NCBI GenBank assembly: GCA_050486105.1
Contig: JBJHCR010000325.1
Coordinates: 1-7,075, forward strand
DNA: 7,075 nt
Direction of reading: 5' to 3'
DNA from: JAEXNA01 sp050486105
GTDB lineage: Bacteria > Vulcanimicrobiota > Xenobia > Xenobiales > JADMJV01
The notes under the pieces were generated by a model that worked only from the letters and a program-made list of their open reading frames with translations, did no database searches and had not been told where the DNA came from. Positions 1-5,230 of this stretch are shown piece after piece. Both the position numbers and the translations under genes were made by a program. Every line of letters starts with the position of its first letter. The stretch's first letter is position 1.

Positions 1-62
1 TCGAGCGACTAGTATCGAGAATACTTAAGCGAGAACCAACGCTGCCAGCACCCAGAGGGTAC

Positions 63-74
63 CCGATGCATCGG
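63..74. promoter_or_regulatory. Perfect 12-bp palindrome upstream of the membrane-protein gene
   Basis: CCGATGCATCGG reads the same on both strands. It lies about 90 nt upstream of the TTG start at 165. A second, shorter inverted repeat (AGTAT-5 nt-ATACT, 11-25) lies further upstream. Such sites can bind dimeric regulators, but no promoter hexamers could be fixed next to it, so the operator role is inference. I see no convincing gene in 1-164. Confidence 0.3.
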
Positions 75-124
75 CGGCCCAAACCGGGAAGTTATTTCGG
101 ACCAGATCCTTAGGAGTTAGGAAC

Positions 125-140
125 TCGCTCAAGTGAGCGA
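125..140 (+). promoter_or_regulatory. Short hairpin just before the ribosome-binding site
   Basis: TCGCTC-AAGT-GAGCGA forms a perfect 6-bp stem with a 4-nt loop, ending 11 nt before the Shine-Dalgarno run at 152-160. In the mRNA it would sit in the 5' leader of the membrane-protein gene and could affect translation or mRNA stability. The structure is visible in the sequence; the role is inferred. Confidence 0.35.
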
Positions 141-151
141 CTCGACAACTC

Positions 152-160
152 AGGGGGAGG
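152..160 (+). promoter_or_regulatory. Strong Shine-Dalgarno site that selects the TTG start at 165
   Basis: AGGGGGAGG is followed by 4 nt and then TTG at 165. The first in-frame ATG (189) and the GTG before it (186) are more than 24 nt downstream of the site, too far for it to serve. The ATG at 172 is in another frame and stops after five codons. The site therefore argues for the TTG start. Confidence 0.6.
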
Positions 161-164
161 ATTT

Positions 165-806
165 TTGCAGAATGCGAACTTCTCAGTGATGCGGATCCAT
201 CCTCAGAGACTCGTTATTGCTTTAGGTCTGTGCTTAACCTCGATCTTGATCTGGTTCTCAACTTCGATGTTGGGATTTATGGGACTCCCATATTTGAACC
301 CAGGTATGCTTACACTTATCATGGTAGTTTGCGCAACAACTTTTGTCGCCGGGCCGGCATTGTGCGCGTTCTCAGTGTCTGGGCCACCAAGAATGTGGGC
401 CGGACTGGCAGTCTCTTTCGGGCTGATGGCATTCGTCGGGTCGGTCGCAGGGTCCCATGACAGGTTCTGGCCATACCTATCACTGTTGCTGTCAGTGCTT
501 TTCTTGGCCGGAATGATTTTGAGCCTGGGAAGGATACTCGGAGACCCGACCACGGTGGGTCTGTCGAAGAGAGCCTTTTCCGTGTCCATATTGGTCCCTC
601 TAGCTCTGGCTCTTCTTGGTAACGTACTCGAAGTGGCGACTGGCCAACGTGGTTTGGGTCACGGTCTATGGGGAGCGGGGCTTATCGTGGGTCCCCTGAT
701 CTTTTTAGGGTACCTTGTTTATCTTACTTTCAGGCTGATATTGCGCTGTCGGGAACTCAAAGATGGGGAGGTCCTGGGGGCCGCACCAGAGATTCCCACG
801 CTTTAG
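165..806 (+). CDS. Hypothetical six-helix integral membrane protein
   Basis: Protein of 213 residues with no family I recognise. Six hydrophobic stretches can be seen at about residues 15-37, 47-68, 77-94, 102-122, 137-155 and 165-192, so it should sit in the cytoplasmic membrane. The loops are short; the tail of about 20 residues (RCRELKDGEVLG...) is polar and probably cytoplasmic by the positive-inside rule. There are no conserved charged residues within helices and no recognisable transporter, enzyme or sensor motif. The TTG start is chosen because of the ribosome-binding site at 152-160; ATG at 189 would drop eight residues but leave all helices intact. The gene stands alone on the + strand and converges with the gene at 982-2403. 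Its stop codon TAG (804-806) overlaps the left edge of a MITE-like inverted repeat. Confidence 0.8.
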   Translation: MQNANFSVMRIHPQRLVIALGLCLTSILIWFSTSMLGFMGLPYLNPGMLTLIMVVCATTFVAGPALCAFSVSGPPRMWAGLAVSFGLMAFVGSVAGSHDRFWPYLSLLLSVLFLAGMILSLGRILGDPTTVGLSKRAFSVSILVPLALALLGNVLEVATGQRGLGHGLWGAGLIVGPLIFLGYLVYLTFRLILRCRELKDGEVLGAAPEIPTL

Positions 807-966
807 AGGCTGTGCTCCGAATCGACCCACATCACCAAACTCGCCCTTTTTCCGCCATAGGAACCGCAAATTCTTGCAAATAGGTCCACTATGAGCTTCA
901 AATTTGCAATTCCTCTGACGAAAAAATTGCTTCGTTTGGACTCGGGGCGATTCGGCGCACAGCCTC
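806..966. mobile_element. MITE-like imperfect palindrome, about 161 bp, with TTTA flanking repeats
   Basis: The ends are inverted copies: 806-824 matches the reverse complement of 948-966 at 18 of 19 positions (GAGGCTGTGC... at the tip). The match continues inward with small gaps: CCC (826-828/944-946), CCAAAC (835-840/934-939), a T-run (847-851/921-926), GGAA (860-863/910-913) and GCAAATT (866-872/901-907), leaving a loop of about 28 nt. TTTA lies directly outside both ends (802-805 and 967-970), as a 4-bp target duplication would. There is no coding capacity, as expected for a non-autonomous element moved by a transposase encoded elsewhere. The alternative is a large structured bidirectional terminator between convergent genes. 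The inverted repeat is seen directly; the mobile origin is inferred. Confidence 0.55.
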
Positions 967-968
967 TT

Positions 969-984
969 TAGAGAGCTTTCTCTA
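969..984. terminator. Weak hairpin at the convergent gene ends
   Basis: TAGAGA-GCTT-TCTCTA forms a perfect 6-bp stem that overlaps the stop codon of the minus-strand gene (982-984). It has no T-run on either side, so termination here is doubtful. If the neighbouring palindrome was inserted, this hairpin would earlier have lain directly behind the stop codon of the membrane-protein gene and could have served both genes. Confidence 0.25.
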
Positions 985-2403
985 TCGTGGACCGGCATCC
1001 CCGGAGGGCTGAGAGACCGCCAGGATGGCTTCTTCTTGGGGTAGACGCTCAAGCCAAAAGTCTCTCAGCCAGTTGTAAGCTTCCTTGATGGTCTCCTTGG
1101 GCTTCTCGAAGCCCGTGGGCTGGCCCGAGATTTTTAGGGCTCGGTACAACCATAGACAGACAGTGTCGGGGTCTTCCACTAAGAACGATGACGGCAACTG
1201 GGGCACTCCCCGGTCGTGGTGGTGGTTGAAGCCCAGAAAGCCGATGGCGTAGCGCATTTCCTTGCTTTCGATCTTCTTGCGCTCCTCGGTCAACTCTTTC
1301 TTCCAGACGCTCTGCATCACTTCCAATTTTTCTTTTTGCGGTTGGCTGAGATTGTGCTCTTTCTCGTAGATCTTGCGCTTGGTGTAGATGGACGAAGCGT
1401 GCCGCATGTCGTGCAAGTAGAAATCCCCACCTGGGCGATTGAAACCGTCGGCTTCTTCGGGCTCCCGAGTGATGCCCAACAAGAACATATCGTGGGGCAA
1501 GAGCTGCATGAAAATCCCGGGGCCCAGGGAGCGAGCTACCGGAAGAGCCACCATCTCCAGCCGATCCGGGTTGAAAAAGTCGTATTCGAAGGTGGCCGTG
1601 GCTCGTCTGATGCCACGATCGCCTGCGTCTTTGCGAAATAAGGCGAAGTCGTTCTCCTGAAAGCGCCTTTGCTCTTCGGCAATGTTGGCTCGATCTTTGC
1701 CCAGCAGATAGCGATCGACGACCAGCATGGACCGGTCCCTCAGCCCCAGATCTTCATCATCGAAGTGCCCCAGAGCCGTAGCAGAATAGTGACCGAGTTC
1801 TTGCAACCGACGATAGCTGATGGAGTCTTTTTCTATATGCTCCTGCACTTCGTTCTGGAGTTCTTTGAGGTACGCGATTCCTTGGTCTTTGTTGGGATCG
1901 TCGAACCACTTAAAGGGATTGAAGAGATCACCGATGGCCCCGAAAGCCGCCGAGATTCCAGAGCGGAAGCCGGTTCCTCTTAGGCCTTTTTCTCGCTTTT
2001 CCCCGAGTTCGGCGATCTCGAGATTCAGCATCTCGTCTAGGTCTTTGAGCACCGGGACCCCATAGTCGCCAAACTCAAATTGGTAAGGATCTTCAGGGGT
2101 TAACTCTTTCTGTCGCTGAAAGCGGGATTCCAGCTCCTTTTTGAAGGCCCCAGGGTCTTTCATCACTTCGGCCAAGAAGGGGTTCTTCTCTGCCTGACTG
2201 GCGTTGGCAGCATCGTGGATCTGTCGTTGCTCTGGGGTGATAGTCAGGGCAGGGTGGTCTTCAGGGACCTCCACCTGATAGCGATCGTGAGACTTGAGAT
2301 AGGCGGGGTCGAAGCGCTCCACCCCAACGGACTTCTTTCCCAACATTTCAGGAATCATCGAAGTCATTGTCTGCCGCATGGGGCTATTGGCGTTCACATC
2401 CAT
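982..2403 (-). CDS. Hypothetical soluble protein with His/Asp clusters
   Basis: Protein of 473 residues from the ATG at 2403; I do not recognise a family. It has no signal peptide or membrane segment and is rich in charged residues, so it is probably cytoplasmic. Visible features: a charged N-terminal third; a small glycine/hydrophobic stretch around 142-162 (GLRGTGFRSGISAAFGAIGDLF); HDM at 304-306; FYLHDMRHAS around 328-337; a long, charged, probably helical or coiled-coil segment at about 342-382; and NHHHDRG at 393-399. The repeated His-Asp pairs and the HHHD cluster could bind a metal ion, but this is inference from composition only. A TTG at 2430 would add nine residues, but it has no good ribosome-binding site and falls inside the spacer of the promoter proposed at 2410-2438, so I prefer ATG 2403. 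It is divergent from the acidic-protein gene at 2683. Confidence 0.75.
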   Translation of the reverse strand: MDVNANSPMRQTMTSMIPEMLGKKSVGVERFDPAYLKSHDRYQVEVPEDHPALTITPEQRQIHDAANASQAEKNPFLAEVMKDPGAFKKELESRFQRQKELTPEDPYQFEFGDYGVPVLKDLDEMLNLEIAELGEKREKGLRGTGFRSGISAAFGAIGDLFNPFKWFDDPNKDQGIAYLKELQNEVQEHIEKDSISYRRLQELGHYSATALGHFDDEDLGLRDRSMLVVDRYLLGKDRANIAEEQRRFQENDFALFRKDAGDRGIRRATATFEYDFFNPDRLEMVALPVARSLGPGIFMQLLPHDMFLLGITREPEEADGFNRPGGDFYLHDMRHASSIYTKRKIYEKEHNLSQPQKEKLEVMQSVWKKELTEERKKIESKEMRYAIGFLGFNHHHDRGVPQLPSSFLVEDPDTVCLWLYRALKISGQPTGFEKPKETIKEAYNWLRDFWLERLPQEEAILAVSQPSGDAGPR

Positions 2404-2409
2404 CGAGCT

Positions 2410-2438
2410 AGTATAGGTGAAATAGTTCAAGAGGTCTA
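2410..2438 (-). promoter_or_regulatory. Candidate promoter giving a leaderless transcript
   Basis: On the minus strand TAGACC (2433-2438, 4 of 6 matches to TTGACA), a 17-nt spacer and TATACT (2410-2415, 5 of 6 matches to TATAAT) are followed by 6 nt and then the ATG at 2403. Transcription would be expected to begin at or next to the A of that ATG, which also fits the lack of a Shine-Dalgarno site. This is a motif match only. Confidence 0.4.
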
Positions 2439-2464
2439 CATCCGAATGGGATCGGACTTATTGG

Positions 2465-2490
2465 CCTTGAGCCCAACAGATCAAGGACCA
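2465..2490. promoter_or_regulatory. Inverted repeat in the divergent intergenic region
   Basis: CCTTGA (2465-2470) and TCAAGG (2481-2486) are inverted with a 10-nt gap, and TGG/CCA extends the stem past a one-base bulge. The stretch 2404-2682 has no gene. It also holds a small hairpin TCCGA/TCGGA (2441-2456), a GGTATACC palindrome (2543-2550) and a second GTATAC (2500-2505). With genes leaving in both directions these are candidate operators, but none is matched to a known regulator. Confidence 0.3.
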
Positions 2491-2556
2491 AGCACCGGGG
2501 TATACACAGGGAGTAGAGTGAGTACCTAATTGGGATATTTCAGGTATACCAGCCTG

Positions 2557-2562
2557 TATAAA
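2557..2562 (+). promoter_or_regulatory. Possible -10 box for the first acidic-protein gene
   Basis: TATAAA matches TATAAT at 5 of 6 positions and is about 120 nt upstream of the start at 2683. The only TTG-like -35 candidate, TTGGGA at 2530-2535, is 21 nt away, longer than usual, so the call is weak. Confidence 0.25.
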
Positions 2563-2599
2563 ATTGTTCTCTAAAGGCAAAAATGAACAGGAATATGAG

Positions 2600-2682
2600 C
2601 TTCCCAGCGAAACCTGCTTCCCGAGAGACGGCTTAAACACTGAGTCAAATCTCAAACTGGATCGAACTGAAAGGATTTCAAC
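2600..2682 (+). promoter_or_regulatory. Leader shared with the paralogue at 4507
   Basis: Blocks in this leader recur in the same order before the second acidic-protein gene: CTTCCCAGC (2600-2608 and 4393-4401), a TTCCC-containing block, and TTAA(A/G)CACTG followed by TCAAA (from 2633 and from about 4455). It ends in a ribosome-binding site AAGGA (2671-2675) 7 nt before ATG. The conservation suggests the duplication took the 5' leader with it, and that the leader may carry a regulatory role. Confidence 0.45.
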
Positions 2683-3360
2683 ATGAAGAAAACTATTTGC
2701 CTAGTAGGCACCCTCTTGGCCTTCACCTTGGCTGGCTCTCAGCCGGCACTCTCCAATCAGCACAGTGATAAGAGCTGTTGTCCACAGACGGCCGTAACCT
2801 CGTCCGAAGTTGCTCTGGATACTTCGGCAATTGAGCCGGAAGCAGCAGCTGAAGAAAATGAAGATGAAGATGAAGATGGGGACAAACCCGAGAGGTCTAA
2901 GGGCGAGAAGGAGGAGGGAGCCGAGTCTGATGATGTCGACAATGATGAGACGAGAGGTTCCGAATTCTCTTTCCTTGAGCCCTCAGAAGCCGAAGCTAGC
3001 GAGGCTGACGAAGAAGAAGATGAAGCTGCTACCGATGGGGAAGCCGTAGAGAACGTTGAAGTTGACGTGCTCGAAGAGGTGGAAGAGGCCGGGGAAGTCT
3101 CTTTCCTTGAGCCCTCGGAAGCCGAAGCTAGCGAGATCGACGAAGAAAAAGATGAAGCTGCTGCCGATGGGGAAGCCATAGAGAACGTTGAAGTTGACGT
3201 GCTCGAAGAGGTGGAAGAGGCCGGGGAAGTCTCTTTCCTTGAGCCCTCGGAAGCCGAAGCTAGCGACACTGACGAAGAAAAAGTTGAAGCTGCTGCCGAC
3301 GGGGAAGAATTAGAGAACGTCGAAGCTGAAGAACTCGAAGGAAACGAAGAGGCCAACTAA
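2683..3360 (+). CDS. Secreted, highly acidic repeat protein (paralogue A)
   Basis: Protein of 225 residues with a Sec signal peptide: MKK, a hydrophobic core at about 5-18, and a likely cut after PALS (residue 24). C6 is not in a lipobox, so a lipoprotein is unlikely. The mature chain starts NQHSDKSCC, with its only cysteines at 32 and 33, passes through an Asp/Glu-rich stretch (55-90) and ends in three tandem 44-residue units beginning SFLEPSEAEAS at residues 96, 140 and 184. The third is 42 residues and diverges in its last part. The mature protein is strongly negative, low in aromatics and probably extended. Function is unknown; cation binding or a surface/matrix role is possible inference only. 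ATG has a good ribosome-binding site (AAGGA, 7 nt). Residues 1-26 equal those of the protein at 4507-5127. A terminator follows at 3373. Confidence 0.9.
   Translation: MKKTICLVGTLLAFTLAGSQPALSNQHSDKSCCPQTAVTSSEVALDTSAIEPEAAAEENEDEDEDGDKPERSKGEKEEGAESDDVDNDETRGSEFSFLEPSEAEASEADEEEDEAATDGEAVENVEVDVLEEVEEAGEVSFLEPSEAEASEIDEEKDEAAADGEAIENVEVDVLEEVEEAGEVSFLEPSEAEASDTDEEKVEAAADGEELENVEAEELEGNEEAN
2968..3357 (+). repeat. Three tandem 132-bp coding repeats
   Basis: Units begin at 2968, 3100 and 3232, exactly 132 bp (44 codons) apart. By my count units 1 and 2 differ at 7 of 132 bases (4 residues). Unit 3 stays close to unit 2 for its first half and then diverges, ending after 42 codons. The in-frame period means gain or loss of a unit keeps the protein open, so copy number could vary between strains. 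Confidence 0.9.
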
Positions 3361-3372
3361 AGGCTTGAGTTT

Positions 3373-3434
3373 GAGCGTTAGGGGTCGCCAGTCTATTGGG
3401 CTGAGTGCGACCCCGCGCTCTTTCCCGTTTTCTA
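3373..3434 (+). terminator. Rho-independent terminator behind acidic protein A
   Basis: GGGGTCGC (3381-3388) pairs perfectly with GCGACCCC (3407-3414), and an outer GAGCG (3373-3377) pairs with CGCTC (3416-3420). A T-rich tail TTTCCCGTTTTCT follows from 3421. The stem starts 12 nt after the stop at 3360. Read on the minus strand it lacks a T-run, so it probably serves the + gene only. Confidence 0.75.
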
Positions 3435-3446
3435 GCGCAACAGGCC

Positions 3447-4301
3447 CTAAAGGCTTTCCAGGAGGTCTTCCAGTTGCTGATACTGGGCCTGGGATAACCT
3501 CTTTAGCGGGCGCCGGGGTTTCCCGGCTCGAAATCCTTCCATTTCCAAGCCGGCCTTCAGGCCAGCCAGCCCGAAACCGTTGCTGCTTCCAAGGATGCGC
3601 CCTAAGATAATGAGGCGCCGCTGGGCAGCGAGTGCTTTGGGGAGGTCGCCGGCCTCAAAAGCCTTGATCAAATCTCCGCAGAGCCTAGGTTTCACGTTCG
3701 CCAATCCCAAAATCCCGCCCGTGGCACCTGCTTGGAGAGCGGCCAGTATCAGATTGGAATTGCCAAAGTAGTAGGCAAAGTCCTCGGGCAACTCTGTACC
3801 CTGCAACAGGGCAAGATCCCCCAGGCTGTCCTTGATGCCAAGGATCTTGGGGTGTTCCGCTAACTCTTCCAAGACTTCGGGGGTGAGGCGTACCCCTGTA
3901 TTCTGAGGGATCTGATAGATCAAGACCGGCAGAGGGCTGGCTTCGGCCAGAGCAATGTAGAAGTCGACTTGGTCGAGCTGCTTGCCAAAGCACGAAGGGG
4001 TGCGAGCCAGCACGGCATCTACTCCGAGTTCGGCAATCTGTTCCATTTGCTTTAGGGCGGTGTGCAAGGATTGGGCTACCAGTCCAAACAGCAGTCGTCT
4101 TTGGGTAGCCTGACGAACGACCCGAGCCACCTCCAGGTGTTCGGCGAAGGTCAGCATATCAGCCTCCCCCGAGGTCCCGTTCAACACGTAGCCAGTGAGT
4201 TCACAGCGGTCATACCAAGCCACGTTCTGGGTGAGAGCATCGGCATCCAAGGATTCGTCGTCCCGAAAAGGGGTGAGCAGAGGGGCGTAAAGTTCAGGCA
4301 T
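3447..4301 (-). CDS. DapA/HOGA-family class I aldolase (TIM barrel)
   Basis: Protein of 284 residues, the usual size for this family. From ATG 4301: PLLTPF at 7-12; GTSGE at 42-46, matching the GTTGE substrate-carboxylate loop; SPLPVLIYQIPQNTG at 122-136 with the conserved catalytic Tyr129; GIKDS at 155-159 with Schiff-base Lys157; and GATGGILGLANV at 192-203. The C-terminal half (GLAGLKAGLE... PRRPL) most resembles 4-hydroxy-2-oxoglutarate aldolases, so the likely reaction is reversible cleavage or condensation of a 2-oxo acid with pyruvate in the cytoplasm; the substrate is not fixed. The segment equal to PYYN of DapA reads TPSCFG (101-106) and lacks the usual second tyrosine. A GTG at 4364 would add 21 residues not typical of the family. 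Neither start has a strong ribosome-binding site. It lies between, and opposite to, the two acidic-protein genes. Confidence 0.85.
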   Translation of the reverse strand: MPELYAPLLTPFRDDESLDADALTQNVAWYDRCELTGYVLNGTSGEADMLTFAEHLEVARVVRQATQRRLLFGLVAQSLHTALKQMEQIAELGVDAVLARTPSCFGKQLDQVDFYIALAEASPLPVLIYQIPQNTGVRLTPEVLEELAEHPKILGIKDSLGDLALLQGTELPEDFAYYFGNSNLILAALQAGATGGILGLANVKPRLCGDLIKAFEAGDLPKALAAQRRLIILGRILGSSNGFGLAGLKAGLEMEGFRAGKPRRPLKRLSQAQYQQLEDLLESL

Positions 4302-4392
4302 AGCTCGGTGGTTCGCGCTCCATAAGATATTTCCGCTCTCAGGCCGGCCGAAGGTATATCTCACGGCTATCCATGTGTATATATTTTGCCTT

Positions 4393-4506
4393 CTTCCCAG
4401 CAGGAGGAGAAGGAAGTCTCTCGTTTCTCGAAAACTTGTTCCCTCGATTCAGATTTAAGCACTGGTCAAACCTTGTGTCTAAACTTGATAAGAAACGGAG
4501 TAAGAA
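4393..4506 (+). promoter_or_regulatory. Leader shared with the paralogue at 2683
   Basis: This leader repeats the blocks seen at 2600-2682 (CTTCCCAGC at 4393, TTTAAGCACTGG then TCAAA near 4455-4470) with about 30 extra nt, much of it purine-rich (4401-4416). It ends in GGAG (4497-4500), 6 nt before ATG 4507. The remaining intergenic part, 4302-4392, holds no gene and no clear promoter on either strand. Confidence 0.45.
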
Positions 4507-5127
4507 ATGAAAAAAACCATATGTTTAGTAGGAACTCTTCTGGCGTTCACCTTGGCTGGGTCTCAGCCGGCCCTATCGAACCAGAAGTGCGACAAAGGCA
4601 GCTGCCAGCAAGCCACTTCAATCACCACGGAAGTGGCCGTTGACGAAGCCAACCTAGAGCCCAAGAAGGCTGAGGCCGGAGAAGCCGAGGAGCAGTCCGA
4701 GGAAGCCCACGACGAATCTCATACTGTTGAAGAAGTTGAAGTCGATGCTGAGGAGAGCGAAGACGCAGATGCCGCTGAGGTTTCTTTCCTCGACCCCTCG
4801 GAAGCCGAGGTTGGTGATAGCGATGAAGTTGAAGCCGACGAAGACGCTGATGGCATGAACGAGACCGAATCCGAAGAGATCGTTGAATTGGAAGAGAACG
4901 GAGAGGTCTCCGAAGTTGAGATCACCGAAGAAGCCGAAGTGACCGAAGAAGTCGAGGTCACCGAAGAGCTTGAGATGACGGACGAAGTCGACGCGACGGA
5001 TTCCTCCGAAGACGCCAAAGAAGAGTGCGATAAGGCCAATAAGCAAGAGTGCGATAAGGCCAATAAAGAAGAGTGCGATAAATCCGACAAGGAAGAGTGC
5101 GAATCCGAAGCGACCAGCCAGGGATAG
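4507..5127 (+). CDS. Secreted, highly acidic protein with Cys-repeat tail (paralogue B)
   Basis: Protein of 206 residues. Residues 1-26 (signal peptide plus NQ) equal those of the protein at 2683-3360, and similarity goes on to about residue 52 (CDKGSC... TEVAVDEANLEP). Cleavage is expected after PALS (24). Residues 93-134 (SFLDPSEAEV... GEV) are one divergent copy of the 44-residue unit that is tandem in paralogue A. Five hexapeptides with Thr every sixth residue follow (135-164). The C-terminus has cysteines at 174, 182, 190 and 198 in CDK-type octapeptides. With C28 and C33 the mature protein has six cysteines in a strongly acidic chain. Metal binding or disulfide cross-linking outside the cytoplasm is possible but not shown. 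Function is unknown. Terminator at 5164. Confidence 0.9.
   Translation: MKKTICLVGTLLAFTLAGSQPALSNQKCDKGSCQQATSITTEVAVDEANLEPKKAEAGEAEEQSEEAHDESHTVEEVEVDAEESEDADAAEVSFLDPSEAEVGDSDEVEADEDADGMNETESEEIVELEENGEVSEVEITEEAEVTEEVEVTEELEMTDEVDATDSSEDAKEECDKANKQECDKANKEECDKSDKEECESEATSQG
4909..4998 (+). repeat. Five tandem 18-bp (hexapeptide) coding repeats
   Basis: The units read SEVEIT, EEAEVT, EEVEVT, EELEMT and DEVDAT, with Thr at residues 140, 146, 152, 158 and 164. Alternating acidic and beta-branched residues could give strand-like or extended structure. Confidence 0.8.
5026..5109 (+). repeat. Tandem 24-bp (octapeptide) cysteine repeats
   Basis: TGC codons recur at 5026, 5050, 5074 and 5098, exactly 24 bp apart. 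The units read CDKANKQE, CDKANKEE, CDKSDKEE and a partial CESE. The first two units are almost identical in DNA, which suggests recent duplication. Confidence 0.85.
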
Positions 5128-5163
5128 AAGTCCCTTAACAGCATTTTTCAGAGCAAAAATTGC

Positions 5164-5208
5164 AAGTCGGCCTTTTTTGGAGTGAACCAGAGAAGCGCCG
5201 ACTTTTTT
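5164..5208. terminator. Terminator between convergent genes, probably bidirectional
   Basis: AAGTCGGC (5164-5171) pairs perfectly with GCCGACTT (5197-5204). On the + strand the stem runs into TTTTTT (5203-5208), ending acidic gene B. On the minus strand the same stem is followed by GCAATTTTTG (5154-5163), which could end the transcript of the gene at 5267-5584. The loop is long (25 nt) but has an inner TGG/CCA pairing. Confidence 0.75.
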
Positions 5209-5230
5209 ACTGAGCTGAAGGTTGAAGACT

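Noticed and set aside
3..113. Open + strand frame at the left edge that could be the end of an upstream gene
   Set aside because: Only about 36 codons, Pro/Arg-rich with no recognisable ending, and it covers the 63-74 palindrome. Not enough to call a partial gene, though it cannot be excluded without sequence to the left.
1216..2065. Several + strand open frames of 70-140 codons inside the 982-2403 gene
   Set aside because: They lie wholly inside the longer minus-strand gene, have no ribosome-binding sites and show no recognisable features.
2683..2760. Lipoprotein reading of the shared signal peptide because of Cys6
   Set aside because: Cys6 is before the hydrophobic core and not preceded by a lipobox; the PALS site at 21-24 fits ordinary signal peptidase cleavage.
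2757..3356. 199-codon minus-strand open frame rich in Ser and Ala
   Set aside because: It mirrors the Glu/Ala-rich repeats of the + strand gene, where GAA/GAG/GCT codons read as Ser/Ala-type codons in reverse. It has no ribosome-binding site, and the + gene has a signal peptide and a paralogue.
2968..3357. Tandem repeats considered as a CRISPR array
   Set aside because: The 132-bp units are contiguous, in frame and protein-coding, with no short repeats separated by unique spacers.
4302..4364. N-terminal extension of the aldolase from GTG 4364
   Set aside because: The 21 extra residues are not typical of the family, whose members begin a few residues before the PLLTPF strand. The ATG at 4301 gives the normal start, although neither start has a strong ribosome-binding site.
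4654..5144. Two long minus-strand frames opposite the second acidic gene (one Phe/Gly-rich, one Ser-rich)
   Set aside because: Both are shadows of the Glu-rich + strand codons (GAA reversed gives TTC, other frame gives TCT/TCA). No ribosome-binding sites and no sensible protein character.
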